The notes under the pieces were generated by a model. It was not told the origin of the DNA. It searched no databases and saw only the letters and a program-made list of their open reading frames with translations. The position numbers and the translations under genes are program-made. A DNA stretch of 64,000 nt, taken from positions 62,001-126,000 of the forward strand of contig CALEFA010000070.1 of NCBI GenBank assembly GCA_937876775.1. Direction: 5' to 3'. The stretch is from an uncultured Rhodobiaceae bacterium. GTDB lineage: Bacteria > Pseudomonadota > Alphaproteobacteria > RS24. The first letter of the stretch is position 1, and each line of letters starts with the position of its first letter. Positions 36,430 to 46,553 of this stretch are shown here, one piece after another.

Positions 36430-36684
36430 ATGACCAGTAAAGTTGAGATTGATAAAGATATCCGCGAAATGAGCTTTGAACAGGCTCTCAGCGAATTGGA
36501 GACCATCGTCGACCGGCTCGAAACCGGCGATGTGGCGCTTGAGGAGTCGATTGATATTTATCAACGCGGCAGCCAATTGCGCGCCTATTGCGACGAGAAA
36601 CTGCAAAATGCGCAGGCGCGTATTGAAAAAATTACCAGTGCTGGAGCGGGCACTGAAGCCTTGGATGCCGAGTATAATGTCTGA
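36430..36684 (+). CDS. xseB: Exodeoxyribonuclease VII small subunit
   Basis: An 84-residue protein; MSFEQALSELETIVDRLETGDVALEESIDIY is the family signature (shown in parts: MSFEQALSELE, LETGDVALEESI). Several XseB copies pair with one XseA to make the single-strand exonuclease VII. AGGAGAGATC gives a good ribosome binding site. It overlaps ispA by eight bases. The xseB-ispA-dxs order is widespread in alpha- and gammaproteobacteria; xseA is not in this window. Confidence 0.93.
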   Translation: MTSKVEIDKDIREMSFEQALSELETIVDRLETGDVALEESIDIYQRGSQLRAYCDEKLQNAQARIEKITSAGAGTEALDAEYNV

Positions 36685-37570
36685 CGCCGGTTTCATGCAA
36701 GCCTTGGACCGGGTGAATTTTCTCGTTAGCCAGAAACTCGATACGCTTTTGGCTGTGCCCGATGGCCCTGAAAGCTGGTTGTTTGAGGCGATGCGCTATT
36801 CTGCCCTTTCGGGCGGCAAAGGCTTTCGATCGCTCTTGTGTCATGCCTCGGCGGCCATTTTTGATGTCGACGAGCATCGCGCAGCGCGGGTGGCGGCGGC
36901 CATTGAATGTATACATTGCTATTCGCTAATCCATGATGATTTGCCGAGCATGGACGACGACGATATGCGGCGCAATAAACCAAGCCTGCATATCGCCTAT
37001 GATGAGGCGACGGCAATTCTGGCGGGCGATGCCTTGCAGGCTCTGGCTTATGAGATCTTGGCTGATGAAGCAACCCATGCCTCGCCCGACGTGCGTCTAG
37101 AATTGGTTGCGCAACTGGCCAAAGCCACTGGCATGCATGGCATGGTAGGTGGGCAGATGATTGACATGTTATCACCCAATCTGGAGCTTGATGCCGGCGG
37201 GTTGACGCGCTTACAGAAAATGAAAACGGGTGCCTTAATCGGTTTCGCGGTTGAGGCGGGTGCCATATTGGGCAATGCCTCGGCCGAACAACGTCAGGCG
37301 CTGCTTGGCTATTCGCATGATGTCGGTCTTGCGTTTCAAATCGCCGATGATGTGCTCGATGTGCGCGGCAGCAGCAATGATATGGGCAAAACCATTGGTA
37401 AGGATGCGCAACAAAATAAAACGACTTTTGCTTCGCTTCTGGGTGTCGGGCGCGCTCATGATCAAGCCAGCCTGTTGATTGAGCAAGCGGTGGCTCACTT
37501 AGACATATTTGACGACCGCGCCGACGTCCTGCGACAAGCGGCTGCATTTGTTATCCATCGAGATAGCTGA
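36677..37570 (+). CDS. ispA: Farnesyl/geranyl diphosphate synthase
   Basis: A 297-residue prenyltransferase making farnesyl-PP from DMAPP and IPP. First Asp-rich motif LIHDDLPSMDDDDMRR with the two-residue insert typical of bacterial FPP synthases; second motif FQIADDVLDVRG. ATG 36677 overlaps the xseB end, and the longer in-frame ORF back to 36476 lies antiphase inside xseB, so it is rejected. Supplies the allylic primer used by IspB. The second prenyl synthase (346 residues) in the window is the long-chain one. Confidence 0.95.
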   Translation: MSDAGFMQALDRVNFLVSQKLDTLLAVPDGPESWLFEAMRYSALSGGKGFRSLLCHASAAIFDVDEHRAARVAAAIECIHCYSLIHDDLPSMDDDDMRRNKPSLHIAYDEATAILAGDALQALAYEILADEATHASPDVRLELVAQLAKATGMHGMVGGQMIDMLSPNLELDAGGLTRLQKMKTGALIGFAVEAGAILGNASAEQRQALLGYSHDVGLAFQIADDVLDVRGSSNDMGKTIGKDAQQNKTTFASLLGVGRAHDQASLLIEQAVAHLDIFDDRADVLRQAAAFVIHRDS

Positions 37571-37600
37571 TAGAAGGAAGAAGAGATATTTGGAGTTATA

Positions 37601-39529
37601 GTGAGCGATCATACACCTCTCTTAGATAGCATTAATGAACCAGCTGATTTGCGCGAACTAGACCTAGTTGATTTGCGCCAATTGGCCGACGAATTGCGTC
37701 TTGAAACCATTTCAGCCGTGTCGGAAACCGGTGGTCATTTGGGCGCCGGTCTTGGCGTTGTCGAGCTAACGGTTGGCTTGCACTACGTTTTCAACACGCC
37801 TGACGATCGCGTCATTTGGGACGTCGGCCACCAAGCCTACCCGCATAAAATCCTCACCGGTCGGCGCGACCGTATTCGAACTCTGCGCAAGCCCGATGGC
37901 CTATCTGGTTTCACCAAACGCGCCGAAAGTGCCTATGACCCGTTTGGCGCGGGGCATAGTTCAACGTCAATTTCGGCTGGTCTCGGCATGGCTGTGGCGC
38001 GCGACCTAAAGGGACAAGACAATCATGTCGTGGCGGTGATTGGCGATGGCGCCATGAGTGCTGGCATGGCCTATGAGGCGATGAATAATGCCGGTAGTCT
38101 GAAAAGCCGTCTGGTGGTTATCCTCAATGATAATGATATGTCAATTGCGCCGCCAGTTGGTGCCATGAGCGCCTATTTTGCGCGCCTTATATCCGGCACG
38201 ACCTATCGTTCTTTCCGCCGCTTGATGAAAGATATTGCCAGCCATTTGCCCGATAGTTTGCAGGACAAGGCGCGGCAAATGGAAGAATATGCGCGCGGCT
38301 TGATGACCGGCGGAACGATTTTTGAGGAAATGGGCTTTTATTATGTCGGCCCCATCGACGGCCACAACCTCGACCATTTACTGCCAGTGTTGGAAAATGT
38401 CCGCAATATGAAAGACGGCCCCGTATTGGTGCATGTGGTGACCAAAAAAGGTCATGGCTACGCCCCCGCCGAAGCCTCAGATGATAAGTATCACGGCGTT
38501 TCAGCTTTTGACGTCGTGACCGGTGAACAGACCAAGTCAAAGCCAAACGCCCCCAGCTATACTAGTGTTTTTGCCCAAGCATTAATCGCCGAAGCCGAAA
38601 AAGATGAAACGGTTGTCGCCATTACAGCTGCCATGCCATCCGGCACTGGACTTGATAAGTTTGCTGATAAATTTCCTGCGCGGACATTCGATGTTGGCAT
38701 TGCTGAGCAACATGCGGTGACTTTTGCTGCCGGTTTGGCGACCGAGGGCATGAAGCCTTTCGCAGCGATTTATTCAACCTTCTTGCAGCGCGCCTATGAC
38801 CAAGTGGTGCATGATGTCGCCATTCAAAACTTACCGGTTCGCTTCGCCATTGACCGCGCCGGTCTGGTCGGAGCCGATGGTCCAACGCATGCAGGTTCAT
38901 TTGACTCGGCCTATCTTGGTACTTTGCCGAATATGGTGTTAATGGCTGCGGCTGATGAGGCTGAATTGGTCAATATGGTCGCCACGCAAGTCGCCTTTGA
39001 TGAACACCCAACAGCACTGCGGTATCCGCGCGGCGAGGGCACGGGGATTGCTTTGCCAGCCAAGCCAGAGATTTTGCAGATCGGCAAGGGGCGGGTGTTG
39101 CGCGAAGGCGGGCGGATTTGCCTGTTGAGCTATGGCACGCGCGCCGAACAAGCGCTGTTGGCGGCCGAGCAATTGGAAGCAGAAGGCTATCGTACCAGCG
39201 TTGTCGATGCGCGCTTTATGAAGCCATTGGACACAGATTTGATTTTACGCATGGCGCGCGAACACGAAATTTTGCTAACGCTGGAAGAGGGCGCCATTGG
39301 CGGTTTCGGCAGTCATGTGATGAATTTTCTCGCCACTCAAGGCATGCTTGACGGCGGCTTGAAATGTCGCTCGCTGATGCTGCCGGATTGTTATATTGAC
39401 CACAATAATCCGATGCGCATGTATGATTTAGCCGGTCTCAATGCGGCGCAAATCGTTATCCAAGCCAAATCATTGCTGAACGTCGGACATGTCGAGATTG
39501 TTAATCTCAAGCCAAAACAAGCTGAATAG
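37601..39529 (+). CDS. dxs: 1-deoxy-D-xylulose-5-phosphate synthase
   Basis: A 642-residue thiamine-diphosphate enzyme condensing pyruvate with glyceraldehyde 3-phosphate, the first and often limiting step of the MEP pathway. The TPP/Mg motif is [28 protein letters not shown] appears as [12 protein letters not shown], and the transketolase C-domain is present. The start is GTG 37601, six bases after GGAG, the best fit with the length. Cotranscribed with xseB-ispA. Its end is convergent with fba with no obvious terminator. Confidence 0.96.
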   Translation: MSDHTPLLDSINEPADLRELDLVDLRQLADELRLETISAVSETGGHLGAGLGVVELTVGLHYVFNTPDDRVIWDVGHQAYPHKILTGRRDRIRTLRKPDGLSGFTKRAESAYDPFGAGHSSTSISAGLGMAVARDLKGQDNHVVAVIGDGAMSAGMAYEAMNNAGSLKSRLVVILNDNDMSIAPPVGAMSAYFARLISGTTYRSFRRLMKDIASHLPDSLQDKARQMEEYARGLMTGGTIFEEMGFYYVGPIDGHNLDHLLPVLENVRNMKDGPVLVHVVTKKGHGYAPAEASDDKYHGVSAFDVVTGEQTKSKPNAPSYTSVFAQALIAEAEKDETVVAITAAMPSGTGLDKFADKFPARTFDVGIAEQHAVTFAAGLATEGMKPFAAIYSTFLQRAYDQVVHDVAIQNLPVRFAIDRAGLVGADGPTHAGSFDSAYLGTLPNMVLMAAADEAELVNMVATQVAFDEHPTALRYPRGEGTGIALPAKPEILQIGKGRVLREGGRICLLSYGTRAEQALLAAEQLEAEGYRTSVVDARFMKPLDTDLILRMAREHEILLTLEEGAIGGFGSHVMNFLATQGMLDGGLKCRSLMLPDCYIDHNNPMRMYDLAGLNAAQIVIQAKSLLNVGHVEIVNLKPKQAE

Positions 39530-39551
39530 CTGACCTAACCTTGGAGCTTGC

Positions 39552-40568
39552 TTAGCCTTCCAGAGAAGCGTCCCATTGGCCTAGCGCGGCAAGGCCATTC
39601 ATTTTCGCGCGATGGGCAAAGGCGGCTTGTGCTTCTGCGACATTCTCTGCTTTTCCGCCCCATGCTTTCAATGGTGCGGCTTGCAGGGCGCGGCCATAGG
39701 AAAAACTAAGCTTCCAAGGCAGATTGCCGATTTTGTTCATCGCATCCAAGTGCGCTGTCGCCAGCTCATCTGATTGCCCGCCTGATAGGAACACAATGCC
39801 TGGCACCGCTTGCGGCACGCATTTATGGAAACAGTCCAGCGTCATTTCAGCCACTTGCTGAACATCGGCCTGCACGGCATTTTGTGTGCCCGATACAATC
39901 ATATTTGGCTTCAAGATGGTGCCCTCAAGATGCACATTTTGCATGGCCAATTGCTCGTAAAGTGCTGTCAAAGCGGCGCTGGTCACTTCGTAACACCGCT
40001 CCACCGAATGGCTGCCATCCATAATCACTTCCGGTTCGACAATTGGCACAATTTCAGCTTCTTGGCACAAGGCTGCATAGCGCGCCAGCGCGTGGGTATT
40101 GGCATTCAGGCAAGCGGCACTTGGCGCGTTGTCGGTGATGTTCAGCACGGCGCGCCATTTGGCAAACTTTGCCCCAAGCTGGTGATACTCACTTAAGCGT
40201 TCGCGCAAACCATCGAGGCCTTCGGTGACCATTTCACCCGGATGGCCAGCCAAATCTTTGGCGCCAGCATCTACCTTAATGCCGGGCAGAGCACCTGCGG
40301 CTACCATAATCTCAGTCAATGGTGTGCCGTCAGCGGCCTTCTGGCGAATGGTTTCATCGTATAAAATGACACCTGAAATATTATTTTGCATGGCTTCCGT
40401 GGTGCGGAATAACATTTCGCGATAGTCGCGACGGCTATCCTCCGTCGAGGTGGCATTGATGGAGTCGAAACGCTTTTTGATGGTTCCGGTGCTCTCATCG
40501 GCGGCCAAGATACCTTGCCCATCAGCCACCATGGCTTGTGCAATTTCTTCAAGTACTTGTTTACGCAT
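39552..40568 (-). CDS. fba: Fructose-bisphosphate aldolase, class I
   Basis: A 338-residue class I (Schiff-base) aldolase of glycolysis, gluconeogenesis and the Calvin-type sugar cycle. Diagnostic segments are QGILAADESTGTI near the N-terminus, YDETIRQ, KWRAVLNI and LEGTILKPNMIVSG, whose Lys forms the imine. No metal-dependent class II motif is present. It is the last gene of tkt-gap-pgk-fba. A class I form in this operon, rather than class II, is seen in several alphaproteobacteria. Confidence 0.95.
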   Translation of the reverse strand: MRKQVLEEIAQAMVADGQGILAADESTGTIKKRFDSINATSTEDSRRDYREMLFRTTEAMQNNISGVILYDETIRQKAADGTPLTEIMVAAGALPGIKVDAGAKDLAGHPGEMVTEGLDGLRERLSEYHQLGAKFAKWRAVLNITDNAPSAACLNANTHALARYAALCQEAEIVPIVEPEVIMDGSHSVERCYEVTSAALTALYEQLAMQNVHLEGTILKPNMIVSGTQNAVQADVQQVAEMTLDCFHKCVPQAVPGIVFLSGGQSDELATAHLDAMNKIGNLPWKLSFSYGRALQAAPLKAWGGKAENVAEAQAAFAHRAKMNGLAALGQWDASLEG

Positions 40569-40604
40569 AGTTTTCCTCTTTTCACCTAATTTAAAATTGG
40601 CTGT

Positions 40605-41825
40605 CTAAGGCTGCATTAATGCGTCGACACCCGGCAGTGGCTTTCCCTCGAGCCACTCCAGAAACGCGCCGCCTGCGGTTGAGACATAGGTAAACTGATC
40701 GCCTACGCCGGCATGATTCATTGCCGCCACTGTATCGCCGCCGCCTGCTACAGAAATAAGTTTACCCTTATCGGTTAATGCAGCAGCGTGACGGGCTGCG
40801 GCATTCGTCGCCTGATCAAAGGGCTCAATTTCAAAAGCGCCAAGTGGGCCGTTCCAAATAATTGTCGCGGCGTCATCAAAGGCGGCGCAAATTTCGGCGA
40901 CGGCTTTCGGGCCGGCGTCCAAAATCATTTTGCCATCTGGTACTTTATCGACGTCGCAGGTTTCCCCTGCTTGTCCGGCGGCAAAGGCATCGGCCAGCAC
41001 GACATCATTGGGTAATAAAATATGGCAGCCATGTTGTTCGGCGCTGGCCATAATTTCCCGCGCCGTATCAAGCATTGTGTCTTCACACAGCGACGTGCCA
41101 ATATTAAGGCCTTGCGCGGCGATGAATGTATTGGCCATGCCACCGCCAATCACCAACGTATCGACATTGGCCGACAGATTGCTCAGCAAATCTAGTTTGG
41201 TGGAAATTTTCGCGCCACCAACAACTGCCACTAAAGGCCGCGCCGGATTGGCCAAAGCCGCATCAAGCGCATTGAGTTCAGCTTGCATGGCGAGGCCGCT
41301 ATAGCTCGGCAAATATTTGGTAATCGCCTCAGTTGAGGCGTGCGCCCGATGGGCGGCGGAAAACGCATCATTGACATAGGCCGTCGCCGGGGCCGCTAAA
41401 GCCGCCGCAAAAACTGCATCATTGGCTTCCTCGCCAGCATGAAAACGCGTGTTCTCCAAAACGCAAACACCGCCAGCCGGCAGCGCATTGAGGGCGTCAG
41501 CGGCTGGTTGACCAATACAATCATCAGCAAAACTGACCGCCCGCCCCAATAAGCTGGCCAAGGCTTTGGCCACCGGCGCAAGGCTCATATCGGGGTTTTT
41601 TTGGCCTTTCGGGCGTCCGAAATGTGACAACACCCCAATCCGCAATCCGGCTTGCGAAAGAGCTTCTAGGCTCGGCAAAAGTCGCGTTAGGCGCGTCGCG
41701 TCGCGCACCTCGCCATGCTCATTCAGCGGCACATTGAGGTCAGCGCGAATAAGAACAATGTCGCCGCTCAAGGCTTGGTTGGCATGGTCATTGATCAGCT
41801 TTTCAATGGATTGGGCAGTGCTCAT
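40605..41825 (-). CDS. pgk: Phosphoglycerate kinase
   Basis: A 406-residue two-domain kinase interconverting 1,3-bisphosphoglycerate and 3-phosphoglycerate. Seen: [41 protein letters not shown] and the ATP loop in [15 protein letters not shown] 41825 is adopted: it follows the gap stop by one base and gives an [10 protein letters not shown] start; the in-frame 41849 start lies inside gap. Translational coupling to gap is likely. Confidence 0.96.
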   Translation of the reverse strand: MSTAQSIEKLINDHANQALSGDIVLIRADLNVPLNEHGEVRDATRLTRLLPSLEALSQAGLRIGVLSHFGRPKGQKNPDMSLAPVAKALASLLGRAVSFADDCIGQPAADALNALPAGGVCVLENTRFHAGEEANDAVFAAALAAPATAYVNDAFSAAHRAHASTEAITKYLPSYSGLAMQAELNALDAALANPARPLVAVVGGAKISTKLDLLSNLSANVDTLVIGGGMANTFIAAQGLNIGTSLCEDTMLDTAREIMASAEQHGCHILLPNDVVLADAFAAGQAGETCDVDKVPDGKMILDAGPKAVAEICAAFDDAATIIWNGPLGAFEIEPFDQATNAAARHAAALTDKGKLISVAGGGDTVAAMNHAGVGDQFTYVSTAGGAFLEWLEGKPLPGVDALMQP

Positions 41826-41826
41826 C

Positions 41827-42834
41827 TTAACCGAGTTTACCCATGGCAACGGCTGTATCGCTCATCCGATTAGCAAAGCCCCATTCATTATCGTACCAGC
41901 TGAGTACACGCACCAGCTTGCCATCAACGATTTGGGTCTGCGTTAGATCAAAAGTAGATGAGGCTGGGTTGTGATTGAAGTCAATCGACACCAAAGGCGC
42001 ATCGCAAATACCGAGAACACCCTTTAACGGGCCATTGGCAGCTTTGCTGATGGCGGCGTTGATTTCGTCAACTGTGGTTTTCTTTTTCGCTTCAAACACC
42101 AGATCGATCATCGACACATTTGGTGTAGGCACGCGCACTGCCGTGCCATCCAGTTTGCCAGCCAGTTCTGGTAGCACTAGGCCGACCGCTTTCGCGGCGC
42201 CGGTTGATGTTGGAATCATCGACAGTGAGGCAGCGCGGGCGCGGCGCGGATCAGAGTGTAGCGTATCAACTGTCCGCTGGTCGCCGGTGAACGCGTGGAC
42301 GGTTGTCATGTAACCGCGGGCGATGCCGCAGGTTTTGTCGAGCACTTGCGCCACCGGTGCCAAACAATTGGTGGTACATGAGGCATTGGACACAACTTTA
42401 TGGCTTTTGCGCAATTTTTTATGATTGACGCCATAGACGACGGTCAAATCTGCGCCTGAAGCCGGGGCGCTGACTAGAACTCGTTTCGCACCCGCTTCAA
42501 TATGTTTGCTAGCTGTTTCATGGCTGGTAAACAGGCCGGTGCACTCCATGGCGACATCGACATTCATCTTAGCCCAAGGCAGGGCGGCTGGGTCGCGTTC
42601 TGAGATAACTTTAATGACTTTGCCATTAATGCTAATGCCGGTTTTTGTGGCTTTCACATTGGCTTTAAGCGGGCCATGGATGCTGTCATATTGCAGCATA
42701 TGGGCGTTGGCTTCAATGGTGCCCAAATCATTGATGGCAACGACATTAATGTCCTTACGACCGCTCTCAATGATACCGCGTAAAACCAAGCGTCCAATAC
42801 GCCCGAAACCGTTAATTGCAACGTTAATAGCCAT
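41827..42834 (-). CDS. gap: Glyceraldehyde-3-phosphate dehydrogenase, type I
   Basis: A 335-residue NAD-dependent enzyme. The dinucleotide motif [14 protein letters not shown] starts at residue 8; the catalytic cysteine is Cys153 in [23 protein letters not shown] closes the C-terminus. The acidic residue at INDL favours NAD over NADP. Second gene of the tkt operon. Confidence 0.97.
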   Translation of the reverse strand: MAINVAINGFGRIGRLVLRGIIESGRKDINVVAINDLGTIEANAHMLQYDSIHGPLKANVKATKTGISINGKVIKVISERDPAALPWAKMNVDVAMECTGLFTSHETASKHIEAGAKRVLVSAPASGADLTVVYGVNHKKLRKSHKVVSNASCTTNCLAPVAQVLDKTCGIARGYMTTVHAFTGDQRTVDTLHSDPRRARAASLSMIPTSTGAAKAVGLVLPELAGKLDGTAVRVPTPNVSMIDLVFEAKKKTTVDEINAAISKAANGPLKGVLGICDAPLVSIDFNHNPASSTFDLTQTQIVDGKLVRVLSWYDNEWGFANRMSDTAVAMGKLG

Positions 42835-42854
42835 GTGGTGTCCTTTTCTTTCGT

Positions 42855-44879
42855 TTAGGCAAGCCCTTTACGGGCTGCTGTAGCAATAGCTTCGGCGGTG
42901 ATGCCGAAATGTTCAAATAATTGATTGGCTGGCGCGCTGGCGCCGAAGGCTTCCATGCCAATAAAGCAATCTTGCTCGCGCAAATAGCGGTCCCAGCTCA
43001 TTTGAATGGCCGCTTCGACAGCAATCCGCATTTTCGTGTTACCCAAAATATCGGCTTTCACGGCTGCTGGTTGTTTTTCAAACAAATCCATACACGGGAA
43101 AGAAACGACGCGGGCATGAATGCCGTCTTGTTTCAACATGTCGCGCGCTTGCAGGGCAATCTCAACTTCAGAACCTGAGGCCATAATTGTGACCTCGGCA
43201 TCAGCGCCGCCAGAGGCCAATTCATAGGCCCCCAATGCGCACATATTGCGTTCTTCATAATCGCGCACAGTCGGCAAACCTTGCCGAGTTAGGGCGAGAA
43301 CTGAAGTGGTTTTCTCTGCTTGCAAGGCCAATTGCCAGCATTCCAATGTTTCAATGGCATCGGCAGGGCGGAACACATTGACATTTGGAATGGCGCGCAA
43401 GGCTGCCAAATGCTCAACCGGTTGATGGGTTGGGCCATCTTCGCCAAGGCCAATACTATCATGCGTCAGCACGTGAATGGTGCGTTGCTCCATTAGGGCA
43501 GACAAGCGAATGGCTGGCCGTGAATAGTCGGCAAAAACAAGGAATGTGCCGGAATAAGGAATGAATCCGCCATGCAGAGCCATGCCGTTCATCGCTGCGG
43601 CCATGCCGTGTTCGCGCACACCCCAGTGAATAAATCCACCAGAGAAATCATCGGCTGAAATTGGTGCTTGTTCAGGTGTTTTGGTGTTGTTGGAGCCGGT
43701 CAAATCGGCTGAACCGCCAATCATTTCTGGCACATGCGGCACCAAGGCTTTCAACACTTCTTCAGATGATTTGCGGGTCGCCCATTTCGGCTTCTCGGCG
43801 GCCAATTGTTTTTTGTACCCATCAACCGCTTCGTCAAGTGCGCTTGGCAAACTGCCTGCAATCACCCGTTCGAAACGATTGCGCATTTCAGCTGGCTGGG
43901 CTTGCACACGGTCTTCCCAAGCTTTGCGGCTAGAGGCATGAGCCCGTCCGGCAACGCGCCATGCGTCAAGCAAATCTGACGGCACTTCGAAACTGCCGGC
44001 TTGCCAACCCAAGGCTTCGCGGGTCAGGGCGATCTCATCTTCGCCCAAAGGGGCGCCATGTGAACCTGATGTGCCTTGTTTGTTTGGCGAGCCATAGCCA
44101 ATTACCGTGCGGCAGGCGATCAAACTTGGTTTGTTTGACTTGCGGGCGGCGGTGATGGCGGTTTCAATGGCGTCGAAGTCATGGCCATCAATGCGCACGG
44201 CATCCCAGCCAGCGGCTTCGAAACGCTTCAGCGCATCGCCCGACTCCGACAAGCTCAAAGGCCCGTCAATTGAAATTTCATTGTCATCATAAAGCACGAT
44301 CAATTTCGACAATTTCAGATGCCCAGCAATGGAAATCGCTTCGTGGCTAATGCCTTCCATCAAATCGCCGTCTGAGGCGAGGACGTAAGTATGGTGGTCT
44401 ACCAGCTCATCTCCGAAGCGCGCATTCATCATCCGTTCGGCCAAAGCCATACCAACGGCGGTTGAAATGCCCTGCCCAAGCGGGCCGGTTGTCGTCTCAA
44501 TTCCGGCCGCATGGCCGTATTCCGGATGCCCTGCGGTGCGAGCCCCTAATTGACGGAAGTTTTTAATTTCTTCCAACGTCATATCGGCGAAGCCAACGAG
44601 ATAATGCAGCGCATATTGCAGCATTGATCCGTGACCAGCTGACAAAACGAAGCGATCGCGATCTGGCCATTCAGGCGACAGGGGATCAATTTTTAAAAAC
44701 TTTGTGTAGAGAACCGTGGCGATATCGGCGGCTCCCATAGGTAGGCCAGGGTGGCCAGAGTTCGCCGCTTGCACCGCATCCATTGACAGGGCGCGGATGG
44801 CATTGGCCATATGTTGAAGCGGCAGTGAAGCGCCACTTTTTTCCGATTGTAAATTTTTCTCGTCTTGCTTAGCAGACAT
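42855..44879 (-). CDS. tkt: Transketolase
   Basis: A 674-residue thiamine-diphosphate enzyme of the non-oxidative pentose phosphate pathway, moving two-carbon units between sugars. [41 protein letters not shown] (Mg/TPP) and [12 protein letters not shown] are clear. ATG 44879 has AGAGGA upstream and is preferred to the in-frame 44909 start. First gene of tkt-gap-pgk-fba, probably driven by the divergent region 44880-45118. Confidence 0.97.
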   Translation of the reverse strand: MSAKQDEKNLQSEKSGASLPLQHMANAIRALSMDAVQAANSGHPGLPMGAADIATVLYTKFLKIDPLSPEWPDRDRFVLSAGHGSMLQYALHYLVGFADMTLEEIKNFRQLGARTAGHPEYGHAAGIETTTGPLGQGISTAVGMALAERMMNARFGDELVDHHTYVLASDGDLMEGISHEAISIAGHLKLSKLIVLYDDNEISIDGPLSLSESGDALKRFEAAGWDAVRIDGHDFDAIETAITAARKSNKPSLIACRTVIGYGSPNKQGTSGSHGAPLGEDEIALTREALGWQAGSFEVPSDLLDAWRVAGRAHASSRKAWEDRVQAQPAEMRNRFERVIAGSLPSALDEAVDGYKKQLAAEKPKWATRKSSEEVLKALVPHVPEMIGGSADLTGSNNTKTPEQAPISADDFSGGFIHWGVREHGMAAAMNGMALHGGFIPYSGTFLVFADYSRPAIRLSALMEQRTIHVLTHDSIGLGEDGPTHQPVEHLAALRAIPNVNVFRPADAIETLECWQLALQAEKTTSVLALTRQGLPTVRDYEERNMCALGAYELASGGADAEVTIMASGSEVEIALQARDMLKQDGIHARVVSFPCMDLFEKQPAAVKADILGNTKMRIAVEAAIQMSWDRYLREQDCFIGMEAFGASAPANQLFEHFGITAEAIATAARKGLA

Positions 44880-44956
44880 AATACATCCTCTACGTAACCT
44901 GGGCATCAAGGCTCAGTGCTGGGGGCTGTGAATATGCGCCGCACAATGGCCGTGTG

Positions 44957-44971
44957 CTTACTGTAAGTCAA
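44957..44971 (-). promoter_or_regulatory. Candidate tkt promoter -35 with overlapping palindrome
   Basis: Minus-strand TTGACT (44971-44966) resembles a -35 box; no good -10 follows at 17 bases (CATTGT). The palindrome CTTAC-T-GTAAG (44957-44967) overlaps it and could be a repressor site for sugar-metabolism control. Confidence 0.3.
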
Positions 44972-45071
44972 TGCCAGATTCGTTTCCGAGAGTCTTGTTT
45001 TAACTTCCATCCACAACCAGCTACAAACAGCTTTTTAACGGCCCGATAAAGGCCGCTGTCAGCTAAAGCTA

Positions 45072-45101
45072 TTGACGGGCTTTCTTACCAGCTCTTATGC
45101 T
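45072..45101 (+). promoter_or_regulatory. Predicted promoter of the DUF4164-zapA pair
   Basis: TTGACG (45072-45077), 18 bases, TATGCT (45096-45101, four of six). Transcription would begin near 45108, about 11 bases before the ATG at 45119. This short leader still contains AGAGG as ribosome binding site. Confidence 0.5.
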
Positions 45102-45118
45102 GATGCCAGAGGTAGCTT

Positions 45119-45364
45119 ATGCAAAAAATCCAACAGGTTCTAGACCGTCTTGAAAAAGCGCTCGCGCAATTAAACGATACTCATAAGGCCGCCATGGCCA
45201 AACAGGCAGAACTTGAGGCCTTAGAGCTGCAATGTGCGCATTTGCGGACAGATGTTTCGGTCTTAAAAAAGCAAAAGCAAGAACTCGAAGCGCGCAATAA
45301 AAAGGCGACGCAATATGTCGAAAAAGCGATGACGCAGATTGATCAAGCGATGGGGAGCGACTAA
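45119..45364 (+). CDS. Small coiled-coil protein, DUF4164-like
   Basis: An 81-residue Gln/Lys/Glu/Ala-rich single coiled coil with heptad spacing and one polar break; ends QAMGSD. It sits directly upstream of zapA, overlapping by one base, a linkage seen widely in alphaproteobacteria where the upstream gene is annotated DUF4164. It may act with ZapA at the division septum, but that is by association only. Confidence 0.75.
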   Translation: MQKIQQVLDRLEKALAQLNDTHKAAMAKQAELEALELQCAHLRTDVSVLKKQKQELEARNKKATQYVEKAMTQIDQAMGSD

Positions 45365-45750
45365 TGGCTGAAATGACCATCCACGTGAATGAGCGGTCTT
45401 ACCAAATCATGTGCCGCGATGGCGACGAGGCTGAAGTCAGCAAATTGGCAGCAGATTTGGCTGCTCGCGTGGCGACGATTGCCCGAGATATGAATCAATC
45501 GGCAACGGTTGGCGATAGTCATTTGTTGGTGCTCGCCAGCTTGACGATGCTCAGCGAAATGCGCGATTTGCAACATGATAAAGACGCCGTTGAAAGCGAT
45601 GTCGGCAAAGCTGGCGCGGCGCGTGAAAATTTATCCACCCGCTTGGATGATATGGAACAAGCGGTGGTGGCGGCTTTGACGGAGGCGGCGGAAAAAATCG
45701 AGGCTATGGCCCAACCAAATGCGAATGGTGACTTGCCGTCAGAGCAATAG
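45364..45750 (+). CDS. zapA: Cell division protein ZapA
   Basis: A 128-residue ZapA: N-terminal globular domain MTIHVNERSYQIMCRDGDEAEV, then a long dimerising helix with LLVLASLTMLSEMRDL. ZapA bundles FtsZ filaments at the Z-ring. In many proteobacteria the 6S RNA gene follows zapA directly, as here. The C-terminal about 45 residues are extra, mostly charged. Confidence 0.93.
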   Translation: MAEMTIHVNERSYQIMCRDGDEAEVSKLAADLAARVATIARDMNQSATVGDSHLLVLASLTMLSEMRDLQHDKDAVESDVGKAGAARENLSTRLDDMEQAVVAALTEAAEKIEAMAQPNANGDLPSEQ

Positions 45751-45764
45751 AAGCAGATAATAGG

Positions 45765-45925
45765 TTTTGGAACTGCCCGACGCGACATTTGCACTTTACG
45801 TTCGGGGCCTTACGAATCTTTAGGGAACTGTCACTGCGATTGGCCGTGGCCATTTGCACACGGTGCCCACCTACACATGTAGGTCTCCGAGGATTCAGCA
45901 GGTGACGGTCAGGGCGGTTCCACTT
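45765..45925 (+). ncRNA. ssrS: 6S RNA (ssrS)
   Basis: The gap between zapA and the 5-formyl-THF cyclo-ligase gene is the classic 6S RNA locus. The closing stem is GGAACTGCCC (45769-45778) with GGGCGGTTCC (45912-45921), all paired with one G-U. Further inward GTCAC (near 45829-45834) faces GTGAC (45902-45906), leaving a large internal region where 6S RNA mimics an open promoter; CCTACACATGTAGG (about 45870-45883) forms a local hairpin. Length is about 155-160 bases. 6S RNA binds sigma-70 RNA polymerase in stationary phase. Exact ends are estimated. Confidence 0.85.
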
Positions 45926-45947
45926 CAGCTAGGCGTTTTGATATTCT

Positions 45948-46544
45948 ATGACCAGTGACAAACAAAATTTGCGCAAAAATTTGATGGCTCAACGCAAAGC
46001 GCATCATCGGGCGCATGGTGCGACGGCTGGTGACAAACTGGTCGAACAGTTTTTGGCTCACTCTATTTTACCCGCGGATCACTTGACCCTTGCCGCCTAT
46101 TTACCGGTGGGTAGCGAGATTGATCCGCGACCTTTGATGCATCATTTGCAAAGCAGCGGTCATTGTCTGTGCTTGCCATTTTGTGAGGCGGCTGACCAAG
46201 CCGCAAGTTTCCGTGCCTATCAGCTTGGCGATGATTTGGCTGACGATGGCCTCGGCATCGCGGCGCCGCAAAAAAACCATCCATGCATACCTGATATTGT
46301 GTTTTTGCCGCTGCTGGCGTTTGATCAGCAGGGACATCGACTGGGACGCGGTGGCGGCACCTATGATCGGACTTTGCAAAGCCTGCGCGCGCAGCACCAA
46401 ATACGCGCCATCGGGCTGGCTTATGACATGCAAATGGTTGACAATTGTCCGGTGGAGCCGCGTGACCAACCCCTCGATGCCCTATTAAGTGATGCGCGCT
46501 ATTTGGATTTTGCGCTGACGCAAGCGCCGAGAATTGTGAAGTAA
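45948..46544 (+). CDS. ygfA: 5-formyltetrahydrofolate cyclo-ligase
   Basis: A 198-residue enzyme that turns 5-formyl-THF into 5,10-methenyl-THF using ATP. GRGGGTYDRTL near residue 138 is the family ATP/folate motif; AAYLPVGSEIDPRPL is the middle segment. Follows the 6S RNA gene and is likely made from the same transcript, as in the ssrS-ygfA unit of other proteobacteria. Confidence 0.93.
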   Translation: MTSDKQNLRKNLMAQRKAHHRAHGATAGDKLVEQFLAHSILPADHLTLAAYLPVGSEIDPRPLMHHLQSSGHCLCLPFCEAADQAASFRAYQLGDDLADDGLGIAAPQKNHPCIPDIVFLPLLAFDQQGHRLGRGGGTYDRTLQSLRAQHQIRAIGLAYDMQMVDNCPVEPRDQPLDALLSDARYLDFALTQAPRIVK

Positions 46545-46553
46545 GGATATGTA

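Noticed and set aside
36476-36676. N-terminal extension of IspA
   Set aside because: The 67 extra codons lie out of phase over xseB and give a basic, unconserved peptide.
36726-37547. 273-residue open frame on the minus strand
   Set aside because: Lies antisense to ispA, whose motifs and overlap with xseB are clear; the composition (His/Pro/Arg-rich) is that of a shadow frame.
45026-45060. CGGCC-CGATAAA-GGCCG hairpin as a terminator upstream of DUF4164
   Set aside because: Five-base stem without a following U-run on either strand and no gene ends there.
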